A DNA stretch of 59,688 nt, taken from positions 1 through 59,688 of the IMG/VR virus record IMGVR_UViG_3300036399_001256, one strand, 5' to 3'. This DNA comes from a virus. Shown piece by piece: positions 47,433-55,081 of the stretch (positions within the stretch are counted from its first letter, which is position 1; each line of letters begins with the position of its first letter). The notes under the pieces are model-generated. The model made no database searches. It was not told the origin of the DNA and was given only the letters and a program-made list of their open reading frames with translations. Position numbers and translations under genes: made by a program.

Positions 47433-49631
47433 ATGGAAGACCAAGTCGAACGAATCACAGCGCCGCAAGATGGGGAAATCATCCCCAGCGATGACGGACT
47501 CAGCCCGCGCATGCCATTCCCAACCTCCTATCGCCTCACTCGCGAACAGGAGGATGAGTTGGTCACGCATGCCATGAAGCGGCTGGAAGAGCTTGAGGCG
47601 GAAACTGGACGAAACGTCACCGCCAACGGTGAATGGTGGCGGCAGGATGGAACCACCCAACTTGACCCCGCCGAAATGGAAGGCATTCGCAAGCACGGGC
47701 GGACGTGGATGGGCAAGCGCCACCTCTACGACCTGATGGCGCAGAACGACGTCGAGCACCGCAGTTCGCTGCTTGGCGGAATCTTCGCGCATTCAAACCT
47801 CGTCGTACCGATCGCTCGCCGCATTTGCCGCCAGATGATCGCCCGCGCCGTGAATTACTTCTTTGGCACCGATCCATGGTTCGCCGTCTATCCGGTGGGG
47901 GAGATGGACAAGATCCGCGCCGAAAAGGCCGACAAGTATCTCCGGTGGAAAACCGATGGCTCGAAACTCAAAGGCACCAACGAACTCGCCGTTCAACGTT
48001 CCTTCGAGATCGGTGAGGCGGTGGTGAAATCGACCTGGCGCGAAAAAAGCCAGATCTTCAAGACCAAGGCCACGGTGCTGATCGGAAACGACGGCAACCC
48101 GATCTTAGGGCAGGACGGGGATTTTATCACCGAGCGCGACCTGTGGGTGCAGTCGATGGTTGAGGATCCAGACACCGGCGAGCCGGTCCTCGGTCCGATT
48201 GTCCTCAAGCGCGACAACGCCACCCCGGAGCCGGAGGTGAAAAACTGGCAGGAGCGTGACATCACCCGCCGCCTCGTTCACTACCGCGGCACCGAGTCGA
48301 ACGTCATCCACTACACCGATTTCCTGTGCCCGCTCGAAGCTGAGAACGTGCAGGACGCCGATTGCGTCGTTCATCTCTATGATCAACCGCTGATGGGGCT
48401 GGCAGATGAGTGGGCGAAGTCCATCCCGCCGGACGCCAGCGCCGAAGTCCGACAGGACATGACCCGCCGGTCGATCAACCTACTTCGCGAACTGGATGCG
48501 TCCCCCGGCGAGTTCCGGTCAGGCCAAAACAGCAATGCTGTGGATTCTGATTTGGAGCAGGCGAATCTATTGAATCAGCAGTCCGCCCCGCAAGTTGAGA
48601 TCGCTGAGTTCTACCTTCGATATGACTGCGATGGCGACGGCATCCTTGAGGAAATCATGCTGGTGCTGGATCGCAACACCCGCACGCCAATTTACTACGA
48701 CTACGTTGCCAACGTGACCCCCGACGGATTGCGGCCGTTCTCAGTGATCCGGTGCAACCGGGTGCCTAACCGGTGGTATGGATTCGGTGCGATGGAGATG
48801 TTTGAATCCTCGCAGCAGATCGTTGACCTGTTGGTGAACCGCTGGAATTTCGGCAACTCCCGCGCAGCGAGGATTGATTTCTGGAGTCCCCACAACACCC
48901 TCGAAGGGCGGAACAACTCGAACCTCGAAGTGAATTGGGGCGGCACCTACACCCCCGGCCCCGGCAAAAAGGCGGCGGACTGTTTGGAGTCGGTCTATCT
49001 GGAAAACAACACCGGCCCGATGCTCCGCGAGCTCACCGAGTTCTTCATGCAGCTCATGATGAATGAGAGCGGTGTGTCGAATGCGAATGATGGCAACGTC
49101 GCCGGACTCGACACTACCAAGCTCGCCACTGGAATCCGCAACATCGAGAAATCCGGGCAGGAGTTATTCTCGCTCCATATCGGTCACCTCGAACCCGGCA
49201 TCGCCAGCACGCTCAAGCGCGAGGTGGATTTGATCATGGTCCGGCTGGATGAGGGCGAAGTGTATCGCTACTTCGAGGAAGGGGAGGGCGGTGAGGGCGC
49301 GGCTGGATTTATGGCGATTGATCCCGCCGAGATTATGAACATCGAAGTCGACACCCGCATCCTGCTCACTCGCTACCGTGGCGAGCAGATGCTCGAAAGC
49401 TCTATCCGTGGGGTGGAGTTGGTGGAGAAATTCTATGGCATGTTCCCCGAGGTGCAGCAGCGCACCGCGCCGATGTTCCAGGACATGCTGAACGCCCTCC
49501 AGATCAACAACGCCCGGAGCATCATTCAGCCCATGGCAATGCTGCCCGTCGGGCCCGGTGGTATGCCAAACGCCCAGCAGACCGCGCAAGCCGCCGCTGG
49601 AAAACCAAGAACCTCACCACCTAACATCTGA
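47433..49631 (+). CDS. Portal protein
   Basis: 732 aa from the ATG at 47433, a length near that of P22-type portals. The core region NLVVPIARRICRQMIARAVN YFFG leads into the clip/stem domains, and VIRCNRVPNRWYGFGAMEMF with QQIVDLLVNRWNF is the conserved wing/stem part of long portals. The C-terminus ends in an Ala/Gln-rich tail. It forms the dodecameric DNA channel at the capsid vertex. The stop overlaps the next ATG (TGATGA). The longer frame upstream is a shadow of the giant gene. Confidence 0.85.
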   Translation: MEDQVERITAPQDGEIIPSDDGLSPRMPFPTSYRLTREQEDELVTHAMKRLEELEAETGRNVTANGEWWRQDGTTQLDPAEMEGIRKHGRTWMGKRHLYDLMAQNDVEHRSSLLGGIFAHSNLVVPIARRICRQMIARAVNYFFGTDPWFAVYPVGEMDKIRAEKADKYLRWKTDGSKLKGTNELAVQRSFEIGEAVVKSTWREKSQIFKTKATVLIGNDGNPILGQDGDFITERDLWVQSMVEDPDTGEPVLGPIVLKRDNATPEPEVKNWQERDITRRLVHYRGTESNVIHYTDFLCPLEAENVQDADCVVHLYDQPLMGLADEWAKSIPPDASAEVRQDMTRRSINLLRELDASPGEFRSGQNSNAVDSDLEQANLLNQQSAPQVEIAEFYLRYDCDGDGILEEIMLVLDRNTRTPIYYDYVANVTPDGLRPFSVIRCNRVPNRWYGFGAMEMFESSQQIVDLLVNRWNFGNSRAARIDFWSPHNTLEGRNNSNLEVNWGGTYTPGPGKKAADCLESVYLENNTGPMLRELTEFFMQLMMNESGVSNANDGNVAGLDTTKLATGIRNIEKSGQELFSLHIGHLEPGIASTLKREVDLIMVRLDEGEVYRYFEEGEGGEGAAGFMAIDPAEIMNIEVDTRILLTRYRGEQMLESSIRGVELVEKFYGMFPEVQQRTAPMFQDMLNALQINNARSIIQPMAMLPVGPGGMPNAQQTAQAAAGKPRTSPPNI
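47607..47619 (+). promoter_or_regulatory. Junction motif variant GGACGAAACGTCA in the portal CDS
   Basis: Exact 9-base core, but the first position is G and the reading frame differs from the L-T-K-R copies (here T-G-R-N-V-T). It lies 174 bp inside the portal gene. Confidence 0.35.
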
Positions 49632-49933
49632 TGACCGAGCAGCAACGCCAAGCCGGAGAAAACGCCACCCAGATCCTCGACGATCTGAATTTTCTGTTAG
49701 GTCGCGAGGAGTTTCAGCGGTTCTGGGATCGCCTGAGAAATCAGGCGGATGCGATGGCCGATGACGTTCTCCACAACGACGCCATCAGCAAGGACCAGCG
49801 CGAGGAAATCCGGCAGAAGCGCCTTGGCTTGTTAGAAGCATTGAAAGCCCCCAAGGAGGACATGGATTCCGCCGCCGCGCTCCTGAAAGGCATGAACGCG
49901 GACCCGGATGAGATTCGGAGGAAGCGGAATTAG
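49631..49933 (+). CDS. Small helical protein after the portal (100 aa)
   Basis: MTEQQRQAGENATQILDDLN, then FLLGREEFQRFWDRLRNQAD and a second charged helix. Position after the portal and before the scaffold suggests a head-assembly role, without domain support. Its stop overlaps the end of the opposite-strand gene at 49930 by 4 bp. The start overlaps the portal stop. Confidence 0.7.
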   Translation: MTEQQRQAGENATQILDDLNFLLGREEFQRFWDRLRNQADAMADDVLHNDAISKDQREEIRQKRLGLLEALKAPKEDMDSAAALLKGMNADPDEIRRKRN

Positions 49934-51084
49934 ACGTTGTCGATCATCACCATGTGAGCGTTGCCCGGAGTTGCTTCCGTGCCATCAACTGTGGTCCCGC
50001 TGAATGATACATCGGTGAGGCGACCAGCCTCAAAGGTCGCGGTTATGTTTTCAGATGATCCGACGGCTGGAGTGTAGGTCCATTGGAGAGTCCCCCACCA
50101 ACCACCACCAATATCATCCAGCGACACGGTATAAGTCCGGTTCCCCTCTCCTGATCGCTCAACGAGAATCGGTGAGACGCCTTTCACCACTGGCAAAATC
50201 ACATCACGGTTGGGTGGCTCCTCTGCGTCAACGGTTCCATCCGTGCTCAGTCCATCCCTGAAATTGATGTCTTCATTCTCCTCTGGCTCTGATGCGTCTG
50301 ATTCACGGAATCGGACTTTCAGCACTTTCTTGTTTCCCTGATAGGTGAGGTCGTTTTCGTTTGCGGCGAGCGTCAATTCCCCAGCAGCGACAAACCCCTT
50401 CAATTCGAACACGCCGTCGTCCCTCAATTTTTTTGTGATTTCATCACCGCCAACTGTCTCGAACGTCGGAAGCACCGGGTAGTAGTCGATGTCCTGCCCG
50501 GGCACGCACCCATCGAAGATCATTCTCGTTCCGTCAAAGATCCCAAGGCGGATGTAGTGAGTCCCCGGTTCACCCGTGGAATCCTTCCCGAATTTCGGGT
50601 GGTAGTGCTCAGACTTCTGGTCAGCCGCAGCAACGACCAATTCGACGGCGTTTGCCTTTGGATCATCCTTCACGCCGATGGCCCCGCTGATGAGAGAGCG
50701 GATCTTCACGTAAATGGCCTGACCCGCACCAATCGCAAAACTCCGCAGTTCGGTGGTGCCTTCCTTGTAGAGATTCTTGGGTAGGTGAGGAATCACCGAG
50801 TCGGCGTTTCGATCAACCGCACGCTCCCACACATGCCCGCGAGTCACCCGCACCGACCCCGCGCCATCTGCGATGGAAAGAATGGGCATGAATGGGCGCT
50901 CGGAGCTTGGCCCCGCCCCCTCTCGCATCGCCATCACCAACAGTTGTTGATTGCCCTCACCCACCACCGGCACTTCAACCCGCATCAGTTGATACCTCGA
51001 AAGTTCCATCTCCAATGCTGCCACTCGTTGCAACACGGCGTTGATGTCGTCGCCCATTCCCGGATTGATTGGTGATCCTTCCAT
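49930..51084 (-). CDS. Opposite-strand virion-type protein (384 aa)
   Basis: N-terminal heptad-like helix (DDINAVLQRVAALEMELSRY), suited to a trimer. Beta-rich parts follow (GAGQAIYVKIRSLISGAIGV; EHYHPKFGKDSTGEPGTHYI). The end, GGGWWGTLQWTYTPAVGSSE and AGRLTDVSFSGTT, is of the kind I associate with phage structural and fibre-like proteins. It is the only minus-strand gene in the structural module, inserted between portal and scaffold, and would need its own promoter in 51085-51140. A head fibre, spike or lysogenic-conversion gene are all possible. Confidence 0.7.
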   Translation of the reverse strand: MEGSPINPGMGDDINAVLQRVAALEMELSRYQLMRVEVPVVGEGNQQLLVMAMREGAGPSSERPFMPILSIADGAGSVRVTRGHVWERAVDRNADSVIPHLPKNLYKEGTTELRSFAIGAGQAIYVKIRSLISGAIGVKDDPKANAVELVVAAADQKSEHYHPKFGKDSTGEPGTHYIRLGIFDGTRMIFDGCVPGQDIDYYPVLPTFETVGGDEITKKLRDDGVFELKGFVAAGELTLAANENDLTYQGNKKVLKVRFRESDASEPEENEDINFRDGLSTDGTVDAEEPPNRDVILPVVKGVSPILVERSGEGNRTYTVSLDDIGGGWWGTLQWTYTPAVGSSENITATFEAGRLTDVSFSGTTVDGTEATPGNAHMVMIDNV

Positions 51085-51106
51085 GCGCGTGATTGTAATT
51101 GGAACT

Positions 51107-51119
51107 TGACGAAACGTAA
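51107..51119 (+). promoter_or_regulatory. Junction motif TGACGAAACGTAA
   Basis: Exact core between the divergent starts of the opposite-strand gene (51084) and the scaffold gene (51141). Outer bases CTT/AAG extend the palindrome with one mismatch. TTGACG at 51106 could be a -35 box, but no -10 is seen at 17 bp. Confidence 0.55.
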
Positions 51120-51140
51120 AGATTAAGAGAAGCGTAACCC

Positions 51141-52145
51141 ATGCCCAACGACGATCAGGCGCGAGCCGATGCCGAAGATGCTACCATGGTCGAAGATCCA
51201 TTGGATGCTTCGAACGCCGCTGACGAAGCGACGAACGCATACAACGAATACAACGCCGAAATTGACAACCTGCTCGATGAAGAGCCGGAATCTGAAACCA
51301 TCGAAGAGCAAGGCGACACGCCTGCCGAAGAGGTCGAAGAAGTCGAATCGGAAGAGGAATCCGTTGAGGAGCAAGAAATTTCCGAGCAAGAAGAAGAGGA
51401 AGAACCTGAACCCGAAGCCAACGCCAAGCCCGGCCGATTCCGTATCCGTACGGATGACCCCGTTGAGGCGGAAGCCCTAGAGCTAAGGAAGCGCCACCCT
51501 GATTGGAGTCTCGAAACCTGCTTGGCCAAAGCCAAGAATGTTTTAGGAGTCGAAGAAGGCGCAACGCCAGCCAAGGCCGAAGAAGCACCGGAGGAAACGG
51601 TCCAGTCCATCAACGATCAGATCAAAGCCCTGACCGCACAGAAACGCGAGAAATTCGCGGATATGGAGTTCGAGGCCGCTGGTGACCTTGATGAGCAGAT
51701 CGAAGAGTTGCGCGAGAAGCGCGAGTCTCTCCGGATCGCCGAAGTTCAGAAATCCGCCCAGCAACAACAGGAGGAATCATCCCGCTACGAGCAGGAACTC
51801 GCCAAGTCCGAAAGGCTTGCAGTTACCTACTACCCTGACACGACCGACGCAAATTCGGCCATGGTCAAGGAAATGAGCGCGATTGATGCCCGAATGAAGG
51901 CGCTTGGTGATCCCCTCTATGACAGCCCGGATAAGCCTTTCATCCTCGCCAAGCAGGCAGCGCAAAAACTCGGCATTCCCATGACCGATCCAAAGCAGAA
52001 ACCTGCCAATGGCAAAAGCGTTCGTCCAGTCCAACCCGCGCCGGGAAACCGTCGCACATCAGCCCCCGCGCCTTCCGCGCGGCTTGATGCGGATCTGGAT
52101 AACATCCAATCGCTTGAGGATTACGAAGCCTTTGTCGGCGGGTAA
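51141..52145 (+). CDS. Capsid scaffolding protein
   Basis: 334 aa, very acidic in the first 100 residues (EEVEEVESEEESVEEQEISE) with no enzyme motif. A long coiled coil follows (about 150-225, QKREKFADMEFEAAGDLDEQ and on), then a basic, Pro-rich C-terminus (NGKSVRPVQPAPGNRRTSAP) and a small helical end (LEDYEAFVGG). This is the composition of phage scaffolds, and it lies directly before the major capsid gene. It would guide coat assembly and leave the procapsid. Confidence 0.8.
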   Translation: MPNDDQARADAEDATMVEDPLDASNAADEATNAYNEYNAEIDNLLDEEPESETIEEQGDTPAEEVEEVESEEESVEEQEISEQEEEEEPEPEANAKPGRFRIRTDDPVEAEALELRKRHPDWSLETCLAKAKNVLGVEEGATPAKAEEAPEETVQSINDQIKALTAQKREKFADMEFEAAGDLDEQIEELREKRESLRIAEVQKSAQQQQEESSRYEQELAKSERLAVTYYPDTTDANSAMVKEMSAIDARMKALGDPLYDSPDKPFILAKQAAQKLGIPMTDPKQKPANGKSVRPVQPAPGNRRTSAPAPSARLDADLDNIQSLEDYEAFVGG

Positions 52146-52191
52146 TTCACGGCACGCATTAGGTCGTTAGGAAAGAAGCGGTGGTCCACAC

Positions 52192-52208
52192 CTGCACGAA
52201 ACGTGCAG
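52192..52208 (+). promoter_or_regulatory. Perfect 7-bp hairpin motif in the capsid leader
   Basis: CTGCACG-AAA-CGTGCAG: exact 9-base core with the outer arms changed on both sides so that pairing is kept. It lies in the 93-bp gap between scaffold and capsid genes, 30 bp before the capsid ATG (52239). Symmetric change of both arms suggests that the inverted repeat itself matters. Confidence 0.65.
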
Positions 52209-52238
52209 ATCGCCACAACCTCTAATTCCTAACAAACC

Positions 52239-53702
52239 ATGCCACTCGACGTAACCTCTCCCAATACGGGAACCTCGCTCGCCGCCCTCGCTCCGGACGC
52301 AGTCCGCAAGCTGTGGAACAAAGGCGTTCTCATCGCCGAACAGAATGAGGACTTCTTCCAACAAATGGAGTCGTCTTCTGATCGCTCGATCATCTGGTCC
52401 AAATCCGACCTCGCCAAAGGACAAGGACACACCATCGAATTCACCAACATGAGCGGCTTCTACAAGAAGCCCAAAGTCGGTGAAGCCCTCTTTGAAGGCC
52501 CGAACGACTTCGAGAAAGTCAAAATCGGCACCTTCAAGCTCAAGGTGGACTTCATGCGGAACGCAGTCCGTACCTCCGAACGCATGGAGGAAGTCATGGG
52601 CATGCGCGGTGAAATCCGCAGCAAGTTCAACGTCGAACTCGGCAAATGGCTCGGTCGCTACAAGACCGAACAGATGTTCGCCTTGTTCCAGCTCAAGCTG
52701 AACGACGAGAACGTGCTCTACGCCAACGGCAAGACCCTCAACACCCTTTCCAGCGCCGACACGCTCGTCTGGGATGAGGTCGTCACCGCCGGCCAAGCCA
52801 TGAAGCCCCTCGGAGGTCTTCCCGCGAACGTCGCCGGAAGCAAAGCCGGGATGCAAATCTGGTCGCAGTCCGTCGTCGCTACCGAAGCTGCCTTGTTCTC
52901 CCTCAAGCTCGATCCTGACTACAAGCAGGTGCTCCGTGAGGGTGATGTTCGCGGCAAGGGCAACACCATTTTCCGTGGTGGCTATCCTTCCATCGACGGT
53001 CACACCATCGTTCCCTTCAACCCCATCGACCATGACGGCACCGGCCCCCAAGGCTCGTTCCTCAATCCGAAGGCGTTCTTGGGCGTGGCGATCACTGCCG
53101 GAACCGCTGCCATCGAAGTCAAGGGCGGCGGAACCTCCGCCGAAGCTGACGAAGCGGACTTCTTCCGCTACTTCCCCGGCGCTCCCTACGAATTCTTCGA
53201 CACCGGTGTTCTCACCCCAGCGTCGGAAACCCGCTACTTCCTCATCTACAACCTCACGGGTGCGGATGCTGGCAAGGTCGGGATGTATTCGTACACCACC
53301 GGCAACGATGGCGACAGCATCACCATCGTCAACCGCCTCGGCTCCGCTGCTTCCGTCGCTCGCGTCACCACCCTTGGCGATGTGACCTGGAACACCGGCG
53401 TTTGGGCTGGCAAGCACACCGACGCTCACCCCGAAGGCTCGCTGATCATCCCCTGCAACAGCAAGGGAGTGCCCATCGGCGACACCCTCGTTCTTGGCCG
53501 CTGCGCTGCCCTCCGTGGATACGGAAAATGGCGCGGTCATCGCTCGCAAGAGACCCACAACGGCGGGTTCATCACGGACAAATACATCACCTCGGTGTTT
53601 GGCCAGTCGATCCGCGAGGACCGCAAGGGTCGCCACCCGGCGGTGATCCGTCTTCGCCACGCCGTCAGCTACCCCGGCATCAACCTGCCCACGGTCGCCT
53701 GA
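52239..53702 (+). CDS. Major capsid protein (N4-gp56/DUF4043-like)
   Basis: 487 aa. Early residues SSSDRSIIWSKSDLAKGQGH, then TIEFTNMSGF and RTSERMEEVMGMRGEIRSKF, fit the DUF4043/N4-gp56 type of coat protein. The middle has FLNPKAFLGVAITAGT; the end has HNGGFITDKYITSVFGQSIR. It follows the scaffold and is followed by a strong terminator, as expected for the most abundant virion protein. Upstream lies the perfect hairpin motif (52192-52208). No Shine-Dalgarno is seen. Confidence 0.82.
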   Translation: MPLDVTSPNTGTSLAALAPDAVRKLWNKGVLIAEQNEDFFQQMESSSDRSIIWSKSDLAKGQGHTIEFTNMSGFYKKPKVGEALFEGPNDFEKVKIGTFKLKVDFMRNAVRTSERMEEVMGMRGEIRSKFNVELGKWLGRYKTEQMFALFQLKLNDENVLYANGKTLNTLSSADTLVWDEVVTAGQAMKPLGGLPANVAGSKAGMQIWSQSVVATEAALFSLKLDPDYKQVLREGDVRGKGNTIFRGGYPSIDGHTIVPFNPIDHDGTGPQGSFLNPKAFLGVAITAGTAAIEVKGGGTSAEADEADFFRYFPGAPYEFFDTGVLTPASETRYFLIYNLTGADAGKVGMYSYTTGNDGDSITIVNRLGSAASVARVTTLGDVTWNTGVWAGKHTDAHPEGSLIIPCNSKGVPIGDTLVLGRCAALRGYGKWRGHRSQETHNGGFITDKYITSVFGQSIREDRKGRHPAVIRLRHAVSYPGINLPTVA

Positions 53703-53708
53703 TCCATC

Positions 53709-53745
53709 GCGGGGAGTCCTTCACGGGACTCCCCGCCTTCCCTTT
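53709..53745 (+). terminator. Strong terminator after the capsid gene
   Basis: GCGGGGAGTCC (53709-53719) pairs perfectly with GGACTCCCCGC (53726-53736) around a 6-base loop, followed by CTTCCCTTTT. It starts 7 bp after the capsid stop. Confidence 0.75.
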
Positions 53746-53765
53746 TCCTCTCAATCGCTCGCATC

Positions 53766-54275
53766 ATGAAATTCATCCTCTTTGTCGTCGTCTCCGGTCG
53801 CGGAACGTGTCCGCGCCTGCCTGATTTCTCCTACAATGAAGAACTCCAACTGTGGGTCTATCAGGGCCGCACTCTGACCGCTGATGAGTTCAATGAGGCG
53901 AGCACCCGCGTGTTTCACGCCAACTACCGGAACAAGAGCTTCACCATTCGCCCGAAGGTGATCCTCGACGTAGCCGCATCGGAACCCACCGTCGACGAGA
54001 CCGACGAAAAACAGGAACCAGCCACTACTGAGGAGCCCAAAGCCCCAGAAGAAACCACTGAAAACCAAGTGGAATCCACCGACACTGAAACCGTCGAAAC
54101 TACCGTCGACGAGTCAGCCCCCGCCTTCATCCTCGCTGGCGACAACATCATGCTCGATGGCGAGCGCGTTGGTGGCGTCTTCCCTCCCGGCCCACACCTC
54201 CGCGTCGCACGCGGCCGCACCGACCTCCGCCCCGCCCTTGAGGCGTGGTTCACCCAAACCTTTCCGACCCCATGA
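53766..54275 (+). CDS. Hypothetical virion-region protein with acidic Thr/Glu linker (169 aa)
   Basis: MKFILFVVVSGRGTCPRLPD, then a folded N-terminal part (EELQLWVYQGRTLTADEFNE) up to about residue 70. An acidic Thr/Glu/Pro linker (TEEPKAPEETTENQVESTDT) follows, and a C-terminal part with ILAGDNIMLDGERVGGVF. No family recognised. It lies first after the capsid terminator; the stop overlaps the next start (ATGA at 54272). Confidence 0.68.
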   Translation: MKFILFVVVSGRGTCPRLPDFSYNEELQLWVYQGRTLTADEFNEASTRVFHANYRNKSFTIRPKVILDVAASEPTVDETDEKQEPATTEEPKAPEETTENQVESTDTETVETTVDESAPAFILAGDNIMLDGERVGGVFPPGPHLRVARGRTDLRPALEAWFTQTFPTP

Positions 54276-55078
54276 GTGCTCTCTCCGATTACCTCGAAAA
54301 CGAGTTGCTGGATCACCTCCTGCGAAACTCTGCCTACTCTCGACCGGCCACGATCTACCTTGCTCTCTTCACGGCTAATCCTGGCGAATCTGGCAACACC
54401 GGGGAGGTGAGCGGCGGGAGTTACGCCCGTGCTACCATTACCAACAACAACACCAATTTCCCGCAGGTTGCCGCCACCGGCACCCCGACGAAATCCAACG
54501 GTGCAATCATTTCGTTCCCCACGGCATCCGCTGATTGGGGAACGGTCACCCATTGGGCGATCTACGACGACGATGGTTCTCCATCGGGCAACATGCTGGT
54601 GCATGGCTCGCTGGGAACTCCACGTTTCGTCAAGTCGGGTGATACCCCCAAGGTCGCCGCTGGCATCCTTTCGTTCACGTTCTCGAATGCGACGAGCGGC
54701 GGGATCACGGAATACACCAGCCGAAAACTCCTCGACCATGTTTTCGGTGGGCCCAGCTACACCCCTCCCGCCACCGTCTATATCGCCCTTGCCACTGGCC
54801 TATCAGGAGAAACCCTGACCGAGTGGGGTGACACCGATTACTCCCGCCAAGCGGCCGCATTCGATGCCGCGTCCGGCGGAGTCTCGGTGAGTTCCGATTT
54901 GGAGACGTTCGCATCATCCGTCGATGGGCCCGCCGCCACCATCACCCATTTCGGACTCTATGACGATGGAGCCGCCGGGAATCTCCTGATCGTCGGTCCC
55001 GTCTCGACGTCCCGAACCTGCATCATCGGCGACACCGTCACGTTCCCCGACAGCGCCTTCGTCGCAACCCTCCAATAA
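54272..55078 (+). CDS. Tail/virion protein with internal duplication (268 aa)
   Basis: Two copies of one domain. The first (about 1-135) has LSDYLENELLDHLLRNSAYS, then RPATIYLALFTANPGESGN and HWAIYDDDGSPSGNMLVHGS. The second (about 140-268) has ITEYTSRKLLDHVFGGPSYT, PPATVYIALATGL and HFGLYDDGAAGNLLIVGP. This domain is common in phage tail or decoration proteins of unknown detail. A reverse copy of the junction motif lies in the gene (54620-54632). The start was set by ATGA overlap; the upstream extension is a shadow. Confidence 0.72.
   Translation: MSALSDYLENELLDHLLRNSAYSRPATIYLALFTANPGESGNTGEVSGGSYARATITNNNTNFPQVAATGTPTKSNGAIISFPTASADWGTVTHWAIYDDDGSPSGNMLVHGSLGTPRFVKSGDTPKVAAGILSFTFSNATSGGITEYTSRKLLDHVFGGPSYTPPATVYIALATGLSGETLTEWGDTDYSRQAAAFDAASGGVSVSSDLETFASSVDGPAATITHFGLYDDGAAGNLLIVGPVSTSRTCIIGDTVTFPDSAFVATLQ
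54620..54632 (-). promoter_or_regulatory. Junction motif TGACGAAACGTGG, antisense inside a CDS
   Basis: Exact 9-base core on the strand opposite to the surrounding gene (54272-55078). It is the only core copy that points against local transcription. Confidence 0.35.
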
Positions 55079-55081
55079 GCC

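Noticed and set aside
52167-53660. A long minus-strand open frame (497 codons) opposite the capsid gene
   Set aside because: It mirrors the whole capsid gene and shows no motif. The capsid frame has clear family features and a terminator directly after it.
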